The notes beneath the pieces were generated by a model. The model made no database searches, was not told the origin of the DNA, and saw only the letters and a list, made by a program, of their open reading frames with translations. Positions 24,399-32,802 of a DNA stretch of 38,112 nt are shown piece by piece; the stretch's first letter is position 1, and each line of letters starts with the position of its first letter. The stretch lies in NCBI GenBank assembly GCA_910583765.1, contig CAJTYS010000037.1, positions 1 through 38,112 on the forward strand. The letters run 5' to 3'. A program made the position numbers and the translations under genes. This DNA comes from an uncultured Eubacteriales bacterium (GTDB taxonomy: Bacteria > Bacillota > Clostridia > Peptostreptococcales > Anaerovoracaceae).

Positions 24399-25826
24399 AT
24401 GAAATTGAATACGTCTCTTTTAAAAGAACTGGACAACATTATCGAACATGTTTGTGATGACCTGCTGATCGCTGACTACAATGGGGAGATCCTCAAAGCA
24501 TCGGCCACTTTTGACGACACTTATGAAATGCACGCACCGGACATGGTGGGGGAAAGCGTGTATGAGCTGGAACGCCAGGGCTACTTCAATCCGTCCATCA
24601 CCAGGCTGGTCATTGAATCCGGCAAAAAAATGACCTTAAAGCAAAGAAACAAAATAGGGCGGGACATCATTGTCACCGGAATCCCAATCATGGATGAAAG
24701 AGGCGAGCTAATGTTCGTCGTTAGCTTCACCAGGGACATCACGGATTTCATTGTGCTGCAGGATCAGTACAAAAGCCTGGAGGTGGAAATGATGCAGTAC
24801 AAAAAAGAATTGGAATTTCTAAGGAACGAACACCTGGAGGTGGAGGGAATCATAGCGGAAAGCCCTAAGATGAAACAGATCTTCCAGCTGATCAACAAGA
24901 TCGCTGGTTTTGACGCCAATGTGCTGCTCACAGGAAATTCCGGCGTGGGAAAGAGCATGCTGGCAAAGTTCATCCACAACACAAGCAGCAGAAAGGACGG
25001 ACCTTTCATTGAAATCAACTGCGGCGCCATTCCAGAAAGCTTGTTGGAAAGCGAACTTTTTGGCTACGAAAAGGGATCTTTCACTGGCGCGAACAAAGAA
25101 GGGAAGACCGGTCTCATAGAGCTGGCTCAAAACGGCACTTTGTTCTTAGACGAAATTTCGGAAATGCCCCTAAGCCTGCAGGTAAAAGTGCTGCGGGTCA
25201 TCCAGGAAAAAAAGATCATGCGGGTAGGCGGCAACCAAGAGCTTTTCGTGGATTTTCGGCTGATCACCGCATCTAACAGAAAGTTGGAGGATCAGGTGAA
25301 AGCCGGTCTGTTTCGGGAAGATCTGTATTATAGGCTGAAAGTCATCCCCATCCATATCCCGTCTCTAAAAGATCGAAGGGAAGACATCGTGCCCATGTGC
25401 ATGTATTTTATGGAAAAATTCAATGATCTCTACGGGCTGAACAAAAAAATTTCCTATGTTGTCATGGAAGTGTTCCAAAAATACGACTGGCCTGGAAACA
25501 TCCGAGAGCTGGAAAATTTGATTGAGCGCATGGTCCTTACTTCGGAGTCGGATGCCATTGGCCTGGAATGTCTGCCCCCGAGCATGAAAACCGCGGGATA
25601 CGATGATTCTCAAATCGCCACTTCCAGCATACTGACCGTGGCCTTGGAAGACTTGGAAAGACAGATGGTGCAGGACGCGTACAAAAAATGCGGCACCACC
25701 GTGGGAGTAGCGAAAATGCTGGGCATCAGCCAGCCCACGGCCACGCGGAAAATCAAAAAGTACATCAAAGAGCCGGAAAAGGACCCTATGCAGCTATTCG
25801 TCAATGAATATGTATTCAATCGGTAA
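24399..25826 (+). CDS. Sigma-54-dependent activator (PAS-AAA-Fis)
   Basis: 475 residues. A PAS-type sensor (~10-115), a coiled linker (~118-147), the sigma-54 interaction AAA domain with Walker A GNSGVGKS (179-186), GSFTGA loop (226-231; the canonical loop is GAFTGA) and Walker B LFLDEI (248-253), an arginine-finger region, and a Fis-type helix-turn-helix (VAKMLGISQPTATRKIKKY). It drives open-complex formation by sigma-54 polymerase. GAGG is 6 nt before the ATG. The only clear -24/-12 promoter in the window is 263 bp downstream, before patA, so that is the probable target. The PAS ligand may be a polyamine, unproven. Confidence 0.92.
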   Translation: MKLNTSLLKELDNIIEHVCDDLLIADYNGEILKASATFDDTYEMHAPDMVGESVYELERQGYFNPSITRLVIESGKKMTLKQRNKIGRDIIVTGIPIMDERGELMFVVSFTRDITDFIVLQDQYKSLEVEMMQYKKELEFLRNEHLEVEGIIAESPKMKQIFQLINKIAGFDANVLLTGNSGVGKSMLAKFIHNTSSRKDGPFIEINCGAIPESLLESELFGYEKGSFTGANKEGKTGLIELAQNGTLFLDEISEMPLSLQVKVLRVIQEKKIMRVGGNQELFVDFRLITASNRKLEDQVKAGLFREDLYYRLKVIPIHIPSLKDRREDIVPMCMYFMEKFNDLYGLNKKISYVVMEVFQKYDWPGNIRELENLIERMVLTSESDAIGLECLPPSMKTAGYDDSQIATSSILTVALEDLERQMVQDAYKKCGTTVGVAKMLGISQPTATRKIKKYIKEPEKDPMQLFVNEYVFNR

Positions 25827-25900
25827 TGTTCTGTAAATTCCAACAAATCCGGCCATATCCCGCAGAAAGATATTCAGACAAGAATATCGCAGCCGTCTAA

Positions 25901-25935
25901 AGGAGCCATGCGCCATGTGGCCGCATCAGGCTCCT
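25901..25935 (+). other. Strong hairpin after the activator gene
   Basis: AGGAGCC (25901-25907) pairs with GGCTCCT (25929-25935) and ATGCG with CGCAT inside. No T tract follows, so it is either a weak terminator or an RNA-end stabiliser. Confidence 0.5.
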
Positions 25936-26088
25936 GATCAATTTATGAGCCAATCAAAATTCCTATGGCATGTCCCTGCGGCACACCATTAGAATTCAGT
26001 GATTCCAAGCTTTCCAAGATTATCTGCCACAGCCTTTTTTCACAATGAATCGAAAATACAGGCAAAAAATCAGAAAATTTTTTTGCGA

Positions 26089-26104
26089 TTGGCACGCATA
26101 TTGC
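26089..26104 (+). promoter_or_regulatory. Sigma-54 (-24/-12) promoter for patA
   Basis: TTGGCAC, 5 bp, TTGC: GG at 26091-26092 and GC at 26103-26104 with 10 bp between, matching the TGGCAC-N5-TTGC consensus. The adjacent gene encodes a sigma-54 activator. Start of transcription would be near 26115, giving a leader of about 275 nt before patA; no recognised riboswitch is seen in it. Confidence 0.85.
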
Positions 26105-26390
26105 GTTGATAGTAGGCAAGAAAACAACAAAAGATTTGCTCGTTTTCCCATTGACAAGGCCTTCTATGAAAGTAGGGAGGCTAGAAAGCGCCGCAAGCAA
26201 TACATGACCCTTTTCTTATTCATGTAGGGAATATCAACAAATTCTGCTGCTGAAAGAGAATTAGCGAAACCGGCTTTACCCCATATCGCAAGCGCAGCGG
26301 ATATTTACTCACCCTTTCAATTATGTATTCGCTTTCGGCCTTGTCCTTGTCGCACATGACAGTTTATCAAAAATTTAAGGAGGTCACGAC

Positions 26391-27743
26391 ATGACAACAA
26401 CCAACAGAAAATTAGCGCTGGAAATCGCCCAAAGAGTAGAAGGCTACATCCAGAAGGAGACTCTGGCAGATGAAGATGTCAAGAAGATGCTGGAAGAGAC
26501 AGAAGCCAATTATAATGAAAACATCAACCCTGGCTGGCTGCCGTACAGAGAAGAAATGTCCACGGACAAAATGTTCTCCGAATGGTCCCACAGAGCGGAC
26601 GAATATTTTTCAGATGTAAAAGGCACGGAATACATTGACTGTCTGGGCGGATTCGGAATCTTCCTCACAGGACATAAAAACGAAGAGATCATCAAGACCG
26701 TTCACGCGCAGTTGGACAGATACGCGCAGCACTCACAGGATCTGGTCAACCCGCTGCAGGCATATTTCAGCCATCTGATGGGATTGATCACACCGGGAGA
26801 TCTGCAGGTGGTATGGCCGACTAACGGCGGCACGGAAGCGACAGAAGCAGCCATCAAGCTGACTAAGCTGGCGACAGGCGGACAGTGGTTCATTTCCACA
26901 GTCAACGCTTATCACGGACTGTCCACAGGCGCTCTGTCCCTCATCGGAAACGCGGACTATCGTTCACCGTTCGCGCCTCTGATCCAGCAGGTGCAGCACG
27001 TTGAATTCGGAGACGCGGATCAGCTGGAAACCGCGATCAAGAACCTGACAGCAGTAGGCGAAAAGGTAGCGGGCTTCATCTGCGAGCCGATTCAGGGCGA
27101 AGGCGGCATGATCATCCCACCTGCGGGATATCTGAAAAAAGTAAGAGAAATCTGCGATAAGTACGGCGTGGCCATGATCTGTGACGAGATCCAGACAGGC
27201 ATGGGCAGAACCGGCGCGCTGTGGAGATCCGAAGAAGAAGGCGTGGTTCCTGACATCATCACATTTGGTAAGGCCATCGGTGGCGGTTGCCTGCCTCTGA
27301 CCGGCATCATCGCCAGACCTTGGATGGTAACAGAACCATTGATCGAAAACCCAACGCTGGTATCCATGCCTACATTCGGCGGCAACCCGCTGGCAATGGC
27401 GGCAGGCATCGCTTCCATCAGATATATCCTGGAAAACGACATTCCAGCGGTCGTAAAGGCAAAGGGCGAATATTTCTTGAGCAAGCTGAATCCGATCCAG
27501 GCAAAATATCCTGACGTGATCAAAGAAGTCAGAGGAACTGGCTTGATGCTGGGCATGCTGTTCGAGGACATGGACGCGTCTCACCTGGCCATCAAGAAAC
27601 TGTTCTCCAAGGGCATCATGAGTTCCGCGGCCATGAACGATCCCGCAGTCGTTCGGCTGGAACCACCTGCAAACATCAAGGACGAAACCATTGACAAAGT
27701 TTGCGCGGTCATTGAAGAAGTGGCAAAGGAAATGCAGAAATAA
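26391..27743 (+). CDS. patA: Putrescine aminotransferase (class III, YgjG/PatA type)
   Basis: 450 residues, nearly the length of E. coli PatA (459). PLP lysine Lys294 in ITFGKAIGGG and Asp265 in CDEIQTGMGRTG are present. EYIDCLGGFGIF near residue 80 and the long N-terminal extension (NENINPGWLPYR) match putrescine aminotransferase more than ornithine or GABA transaminases. Reaction: putrescine + 2-oxoglutarate to 4-aminobutanal + glutamate. AAGGAGG precedes the ATG. It takes putrescine made by ptcA into the GABA route. No 4-aminobutanal dehydrogenase is in the window. Confidence 0.88.
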   Translation: MTTTNRKLALEIAQRVEGYIQKETLADEDVKKMLEETEANYNENINPGWLPYREEMSTDKMFSEWSHRADEYFSDVKGTEYIDCLGGFGIFLTGHKNEEIIKTVHAQLDRYAQHSQDLVNPLQAYFSHLMGLITPGDLQVVWPTNGGTEATEAAIKLTKLATGGQWFISTVNAYHGLSTGALSLIGNADYRSPFAPLIQQVQHVEFGDADQLETAIKNLTAVGEKVAGFICEPIQGEGGMIIPPAGYLKKVREICDKYGVAMICDEIQTGMGRTGALWRSEEEGVVPDIITFGKAIGGGCLPLTGIIARPWMVTEPLIENPTLVSMPTFGGNPLAMAAGIASIRYILENDIPAVVKAKGEYFLSKLNPIQAKYPDVIKEVRGTGLMLGMLFEDMDASHLAIKKLFSKGIMSSAAMNDPAVVRLEPPANIKDETIDKVCAVIEEVAKEMQK

Positions 27744-27757
27744 GCAATACAAGATAA

Positions 27758-27905
27758 GGGGGCAGGTCGGAAATCCGTCTGCCCCCAAACCTGGAAAATC
27801 ATCATCTGAGTTCTATTGGGCAACACACGCAAGATGTAATAAGACATAGTAGGGGAGAGGCCACCGCAGAAGCAAAATTTGCTGAGCGCAGTGGTCTTTC
27901 TTTTG
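27758..27905 (+). terminator. Two hairpins ending the patA transcript
   Basis: GGGGGCAG (27758-27765) with CTGCCCCC (27779-27786) forms a strong stem without a T tract. The second, AGGCCAC (27858-27864) with GTGGTCT (27891-27897) and an inner AGCAAA/TTTGCT stem, is followed by TTTCTTTTG and looks like the true terminator. Confidence 0.7.
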
Positions 27906-28054
27906 TTTCAAACACTTAGCATTAGAATTTTTGTAATGCTCCTTTTCCTATTTTTCCGATATTTCAAAGTATTACGTCAAAAATCATACCCTCTTCTAAA
28001 TCTGTGAATTTCAACGATTTCAGCCTGTCTATCCTCAGCTGCCGCAACATCCGA

Positions 28055-28105
28055 TTGACAAGGAAGACAGGCAAGCGTATCATGAATTTAAACCGAACGT
28101 TCGGT
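28055..28105 (+). promoter_or_regulatory. Sigma-A promoter with TetR-type operator for the second deiminase
   Basis: TTGACA (28055-28060), 17-bp spacer, TATCAT (28078-28083). The perfect 14-bp palindrome ACCGAACGTTCGGT (28092-28105) covers the expected start site. Its sequence is of the type bound by many TetR-family repressors. The rest of 27744-28184 holds only the terminators above. Confidence 0.75.
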
Positions 28106-28184
28106 CTAGTAAAATCGATATCGAAAATCTCGACAAATAACGCACTGGTTCTCAGAAGCGAATATTTTTTAGGAGGATTTTAAA

Positions 28185-29291
28185 ATGGCAAGAACACTAA
28201 GCAGCACACCAAAAAAAGACGGATTCAGAATGCCCGGAGAATTTGAAGAACACGAACGTTCCTGGCTCATTTGGCCAGAGCGGACAGATACATGGAGAGA
28301 CGGCGCGAAACCGGCCCAGAAAGTCTTTGTGGACGTAGCCACAAAGCTGGTGAAATATGAACCTCTGACTGTGCTGGTCTCCGCAGCGCAGTACGAAAAC
28401 GCCCGGGCCAGACTTCCTGAGGAGGTCAGAGTCATTGAAATGTCAACGGATGACGCTTGGACCCAGGACAAAGGCCCAAGCTTCGTCATCAACGATAAAG
28501 GCGAGGTGAGAGGCGTGCACTGGGGCTGGAACGCATACGGCGGACTGGAAGGCGGCCTGTATTTTCCATGGCGGCTGGACCAGCAGGTGGGCCAAAAGAT
28601 CCTGGAAATCGAAAACTGCGACCGCTACGACGCGACTCATTTTGTCCTGGAAAACGGCGCCACACAGGTGGACGGCGAAGGCACGCTGATCGTCACAGAG
28701 CAGGTTTTCATGAACCACAACAGAAATGGCGACATGACCAAGGAAGAAACAGAAAAGAATCTGAAAGAATACATGAACATCGACAAGGTGATCTGGCTGA
28801 AAAAGGGCATGGCTTTTGATGAAACGGATGGTCATGTGGACGATGTTTGCTTCTTCGCCAGACCGGGGGTCATTGTTTTATCCTGGGTGGATGATCCGAA
28901 CCATCCGCAGTACGAATGCCTGAAAGAAGCTTATGACATCCTTTCAAAGGAAACTGACGCAAAGGGCAGAAAGTTTGAAATCATCAAGATGCATATTCCT
29001 GACGTGCTGTACATCACAGATGAAGAAAACGAGGGCATCGATATTTGTCAGGACGCGGCGCCGAGAGATCCTGGGCTTCCACTAGCAGTGACTTACATCA
29101 ATTCTTATCTCATCAATGGCGCGGTGCTGGTCCCGCAGTTCGGCGATCCGAGAGACAAAGAAGCTCTGGCGCAGATGCAGGAAATTTATCCAGACAGAGA
29201 CATTGTTCCTATCTATACGAGAGAGTGGTCTTTGGCAGGGGGAAACGTGCACTGCATGACCTTGCAGCAGCCCAAAGCCCAAACCAAATAA
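28185..29291 (+). CDS. Agmatine deiminase homologue with altered substrate site
   Basis: 368 residues, gapless alignment with AguA (21125) over about 270 residues. The catalytic set remains: Asp95, Glu213, His217, Asp219, Cys357 (AGGNVHCMTLQQ). But WVRDCGP is WTQDKGP here (Arg94 to Gln, Cys96 to Lys) and LEGGSFHVDGEGT is LENGATQVDGEGT. These changes are in loops that surround the guanidinium group, so it may act on a different guanidino compound, or be slow or inactive. AGGAGG lies 9 nt upstream of ATG. Followed 36 nt later by a permease, which probably imports its substrate. A duplicated agmatine deiminase is the conservative reading. Confidence 0.85.
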   Translation: MARTLSSTPKKDGFRMPGEFEEHERSWLIWPERTDTWRDGAKPAQKVFVDVATKLVKYEPLTVLVSAAQYENARARLPEEVRVIEMSTDDAWTQDKGPSFVINDKGEVRGVHWGWNAYGGLEGGLYFPWRLDQQVGQKILEIENCDRYDATHFVLENGATQVDGEGTLIVTEQVFMNHNRNGDMTKEETEKNLKEYMNIDKVIWLKKGMAFDETDGHVDDVCFFARPGVIVLSWVDDPNHPQYECLKEAYDILSKETDAKGRKFEIIKMHIPDVLYITDEENEGIDICQDAAPRDPGLPLAVTYINSYLINGAVLVPQFGDPRDKEALAQMQEIYPDRDIVPIYTREWSLAGGNVHCMTLQQPKAQTK

Positions 29292-29327
29292 CCGCAGTTT
29301 CCTGTAAATCGGGAAGGAGACCATGAC

Positions 29328-30773
29328 ATGGAAGAAAAAACATTGCAAGACGGGACCTTAAACAAGGGGTTAAAAAAGTTATATGTGCAGATGATTTCCT
29401 TAGGCGGCGTGATTGGTTCAGCGTATTTTTACGGAGTCGGTGGTTTCATTGAAATGACCGGCCCCGGGGCCTTCATCGCCTTTGCCTTGGGCGGCCTGAT
29501 GGTGTTCTGCACCCTGTACTGCCTAGGTGAGCTGCTGGTGGCGATGCCCACCACAGGCTCTTTCATCTCTTATTCCAGAGAATTCATATCAGACGGATGT
29601 TCCGCTGGCGTAGGCTGGACCTACTGGATCGCCATCATCGTTTACATTCCATCTGAATGCATCGTGATCGGCACTATATTGAACATGTATGTGCCGCAGA
29701 TCTCCGTATTCGCAGGCGCTGTCATCGGCTGCGCCATTATCACCATCATCAATCTGAGCCAGGTGAGCAACCTGGGCAGAGTGGAGTCCATACTAGCTAT
29801 CACCAAGGTGACGGCCATTGTGGTGTTCGTTATATTCGCAGTGTTCATTGCTCTGGGTGTGATCGGGACCAACGAAGCTCCTGGCATGACGAACCTGATG
29901 GACAGAGGCGGGTTCCTGCCCCTGGGCTGCATTGCCATATTCTCCAATCTAGCCATTATTGTCATGAATTTCGCTGGTGTGGAAATCATCGCCCTGACCG
30001 CCGGAGAGACGGAGAATCCTGCCAAAGTCATGCCCAGCGCTGTCAGAATGGGCGCGCTGCGGGTAGTCATCCTGTTCATTGTGCCTACGTTCCTGGTAAC
30101 GCTGATCATGCCTTGGACAAAGTGCAGCTACGATACCAGTGCCTTCGCAGACGCACTGGCGTACAACGGTTTCAACGCGCTTTCGCATTTGTTCAATTTG
30201 ATTATCATCGTCGCTGCGCTGTCCTGCGCCAACTGCAATTTGTACGCAGCCATTAGAGATATGTTCTCGCTGTCCAAAGAGGGCATGGCACCAGGCATCA
30301 TGGGAAAGACTACCAAGAAAGGCGTTCCTATCACTGCGGCCGTATTTTCTCTGGTAGTGGTATGGATCATCCTCTTTATTTATTCCTTTGACAAATCAGG
30401 TACATTCTACTCGTTCCTGCTGTCCTGCTCAGGCGTAGCCACCATCTTCTGCTGGGCCGCTATATGCATCTCCCAGGGCGTGTTCAGAAGCAGGCTGAAA
30501 AAGCATGGATTGCGGGCGAAGGATCTGCGGTTCCACACGCCGTTTTATCCGCTCCCTAACATCATCGGCGTGTTCATGCTGGTGGCGTCTTACGCTTTGA
30601 CCGCCTATTTCCCTGACACCAGGATCGCCGCCATTGTAGGGATACCGTGGTTCTTGATACCGTTCATCATCTTTACGGTCATGAGCAAGAGCGGTAAATA
30701 CAAGGTGAAAAAGGAGATTGATTTTGAAAAGGTCATTGAGGAAATCAAGTCGCCGGGGTATTTGGATGATTAA
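29328..30773 (+). CDS. APC-family amino acid/polyamine permease
   Basis: 481 residues with 12 predicted segments. MISLGGVIGSAYFYGVG is the substrate-binding first segment of the AAT (amino acid transporter) branch, and FAGVEIIALTAGETENPAKVMPSAV is the conserved loop after segment 6. Members carry amino acids or GABA by H+ symport or by exchange. Co-transcribed with the second deiminase (36-nt gap), so it may take up its guanidino substrate or exchange it for the product. AAGGAG upstream. Ends with a clear terminator. Confidence 0.87.
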   Translation: MEEKTLQDGTLNKGLKKLYVQMISLGGVIGSAYFYGVGGFIEMTGPGAFIAFALGGLMVFCTLYCLGELLVAMPTTGSFISYSREFISDGCSAGVGWTYWIAIIVYIPSECIVIGTILNMYVPQISVFAGAVIGCAIITIINLSQVSNLGRVESILAITKVTAIVVFVIFAVFIALGVIGTNEAPGMTNLMDRGGFLPLGCIAIFSNLAIIVMNFAGVEIIALTAGETENPAKVMPSAVRMGALRVVILFIVPTFLVTLIMPWTKCSYDTSAFADALAYNGFNALSHLFNLIIIVAALSCANCNLYAAIRDMFSLSKEGMAPGIMGKTTKKGVPITAAVFSLVVVWIILFIYSFDKSGTFYSFLLSCSGVATIFCWAAICISQGVFRSRLKKHGLRAKDLRFHTPFYPLPNIIGVFMLVASYALTAYFPDTRIAAIVGIPWFLIPFIIFTVMSKSGKYKVKKEIDFEKVIEEIKSPGYLDD

Positions 30774-30794
30774 AAGGAAATATGAAAACACATC

Positions 30795-30822
30795 AAGGGA
30801 TGGCTGGGGCCGTCCCTTTTTT
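30795..30822 (+). terminator. Terminator of the deiminase-permease unit
   Basis: AAGGGATGGC (30795-30804), TGGG loop, GCCGTCCCTT (30809-30818), then a T tract to 30822. Confidence 0.9.
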
Positions 30823-30864
30823 CCATGAATATTATGGGCATCGGCAGAAATGGCTGAAAATAGC

Positions 30865-30893
30865 TTGTTAGATGTCGCTAAAAGGGTTACAAT
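30865..30893 (+). promoter_or_regulatory. Sigma-A promoter of the ATPase-PIN module
   Basis: TTGTTA (30865-30870), 17-bp spacer, TACAAT (30888-30893). Only about 16 nt separate the predicted start from the 23-residue frame. Confidence 0.75.
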
Positions 30894-30915
30894 TGTTTTA
30901 ACCAAGGGGGTTTAT

Positions 30916-30987
30916 ATGACTGAGCAAGCAACGGACCTGGACCGTGCCGCTATGCCAACCACAGAATGTAAGGAGATGATATTTTGA
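30916..30987 (+). CDS. 23-residue leader frame overlapping the ATPase start
   Basis: AAGGGGG precedes ATG at 30916; the frame (MTEQATDLDRAAMPTTECKE then MIF) stops with TGA at 30985, overlapping the ATPase's TTG start (TTGA). The sequence is not recognised. It suggests translational coupling of the module. Confidence 0.5.
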   Translation: MTEQATDLDRAAMPTTECKEMIF

Positions 30988-32201
30988 TAAAAAGCGTTAC
31001 ATTAAAAAATTGGAAAAGTTATGAAAAAAGCACGCTTTATATAGATCCGCTCACAATTATGATCGGTACGAATTCAAGCGGTAAATCGAACGCAATAGAC
31101 GCATTGATCTTCTTGAGTAGAATCGCCGCAGGCGCAGGCATTTTTCAAGCTATCAGCGGAGATGTCACCTTGTCCCCGTTAAGAGGCGGCATTGATTGGG
31201 TTTGCAAAAAAAATACGCATTCATTCACTCTGGATGCCATCATGGAACATCAAAACGAGGATTATGAATACTCAATTACTGTAGAAGTAGGCACAGCTAA
31301 AGCCTTAATCACTGAGGAAAAGCTGACGCAAAATGGGGCTAACTTGTTCTATACAAAGCTTCGGGATAGCCAGTCCTTGAGTATTGCGACATATTTTGGA
31401 ACCGGAAGACAGGGGAAAGGACAGAACTTTGAATTAGACCGAAATGTATCAATCTTATATCAAAGCAAAACCCTGCAATTAAAGAAAAAAGAGACCATTA
31501 AAATCGCTGCTAGTTTAGCAAAACAATTAAGCGGGGTTTTTGTATTGGATCCTATACCAAATCATATGCGTGATTACTCTCCATTAGCGGAAAAACTGTC
31601 TACGGATGGTGCCAATATCGCAGGAGTTTTAGCTGCTTTAAGCGATGAAAAAAGAATAGAAATTCAAGAAAAATTGACCTCGTATTTAAAAAAGATCCCA
31701 GAAAAAGACATTGAGAGCGTTTGGGCTGAACGGATCGGAAAATTCAACACAGATGCCATGCTTTATTGCAAGGAAGCATGGTATGGAGAAGATGAAGACA
31801 CGATCGATGCCAGAGGGATGTCAGACGGAACATTAAGATTTCTCGCGATTGTAGCGGCAATGCTTACAAATGAATCTAATAAACTGATCGTTATCGAGGA
31901 AGTAGATAATGGACTACATCCATCACGAGCAAACATTTTGATCAACATGCTAAAAGAATTAGGCCGTGAAAGAAACATAGATGTATTGATCACAACGCAC
32001 AATCCAGCTTTATTGGATGCGGCAGGAACGCCCATGATTCCATTTATCACAGTGGCCCATAGAGATAAAACCGGCCAAAGTCACTTAGCGTTGCTTGAAG
32101 ACATTGAAGATCTCCCGAAAATGATATCTATGGGAAACATCGGAGAATTGGCCACAAATGGCAAGATCGAATCTGCTCTCGCAGGGGAGGAAGAATCATG
32201 A
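30984..32201 (+). CDS. ABC/SMC-like AAA ATPase (AAA_21) of a two-gene module
   Basis: 405 residues. Walker A GTNSSGKS (28-35), signature MSDGTLRFLA (279-288), Walker B LIVIEEVD (301-308) and a switch His339 in ITTHNP: a complete OLD/RecF-like ABC ATPase without membrane or long coiled region. TTG start with AAGGAG 8 nt upstream. Its stop overlaps the next ATG by 4 nt (ATGA), so the PIN protein is produced in fixed ratio. ATPases of this type paired with a nuclease occur in several anti-phage systems (for instance PARIS and Gabija have related ATPases), but the partner there is a Toprim or OLD-type nuclease, not PIN. A defence or toxin role is inference. Confidence 0.87.
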   Translation: MIKSVTLKNWKSYEKSTLYIDPLTIMIGTNSSGKSNAIDALIFLSRIAAGAGIFQAISGDVTLSPLRGGIDWVCKKNTHSFTLDAIMEHQNEDYEYSITVEVGTAKALITEEKLTQNGANLFYTKLRDSQSLSIATYFGTGRQGKGQNFELDRNVSILYQSKTLQLKKKETIKIAASLAKQLSGVFVLDPIPNHMRDYSPLAEKLSTDGANIAGVLAALSDEKRIEIQEKLTSYLKKIPEKDIESVWAERIGKFNTDAMLYCKEAWYGEDEDTIDARGMSDGTLRFLAIVAAMLTNESNKLIVIEEVDNGLHPSRANILINMLKELGRERNIDVLITTHNPALLDAAGTPMIPFITVAHRDKTGQSHLALLEDIEDLPKMISMGNIGELATNGKIESALAGEEES

Positions 32202-32713
32202 AGAAGGTATTGGTCATTGATACAAGTATTTTGTGTGTGTTTCTTAAAGTACCTTATATGGATGACTGTGGCTCATTTGATGATAAATGGGATTATCAAA
32301 GAGTAGCGAAAAAAATAGACGATGAAATCAAGCAGAAAAGTTTCTTGGTGCTGCCGCTGGCAACTTTGATTGAAACTGGAAACCATATCGCACAAGCCAA
32401 TGGTGAACGCCATGCTCCTGCTACAGCGTTATCAGACATCATAAAAAAGGCTGCTATGGCAAAGGAACCTTGGACAGCTTTTACTTTTCAAAGCAAATTA
32501 TGGACTGAAGAGAACTTGATCAAACTGGCGAACAAGTGGCCAGACCTGGCAGCCAGTGGCTTATCAATCGGTGACACAACGATAACAGACGTTGCTGAAT
32601 TTTATGCGAAAGCAGGTTATCAAGTCGAAATCCTTACAGGTGATAAAGGATTAAAGGCATACGAACCGACACCCAAACAGATCAACGTACCCAGAAGGCG
32701 CAAGCTTACATAG
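32198..32713 (+). CDS. PIN-domain ribonuclease-like partner
   Basis: 171 residues. VLVIDTS (Asp8), LIETGNHI (Glu59), IGDTTITDVAEF (Asp126) and LTGDKGL (Asp149) give the four acidic residues of an active PIN nuclease, which binds Mg/Mn and cuts RNA. The C-terminus is basic (VPRRRKLT). Overlaps the ATPase gene by 4 nt. PIN toxins (VapC) are shorter, about 130 residues, and pair with small antitoxins; pairing with a large ATPase is unusual. The ATPase may hold the nuclease inactive or trigger it. Function untested. Confidence 0.8.
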   Translation: MKKVLVIDTSILCVFLKVPYMDDCGSFDDKWDYQRVAKKIDDEIKQKSFLVLPLATLIETGNHIAQANGERHAPATALSDIIKKAAMAKEPWTAFTFQSKLWTEENLIKLANKWPDLAASGLSIGDTTITDVAEFYAKAGYQVEILTGDKGLKAYEPTPKQINVPRRRKLT

Positions 32714-32802
32714 ATATTCTTTATTATGCGCCGCAATGGGTTCCTTTCGGAAAAATCTATATATTTGCGGCTGGCCGAAGGCCACTCGGCAACAATCAGT
32801 AC

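Noticed and set aside
26964..27788. 274-codon minus-strand frame opposite patA
   Set aside because: Antisense shadow of patA; begins inside the hairpin after it.
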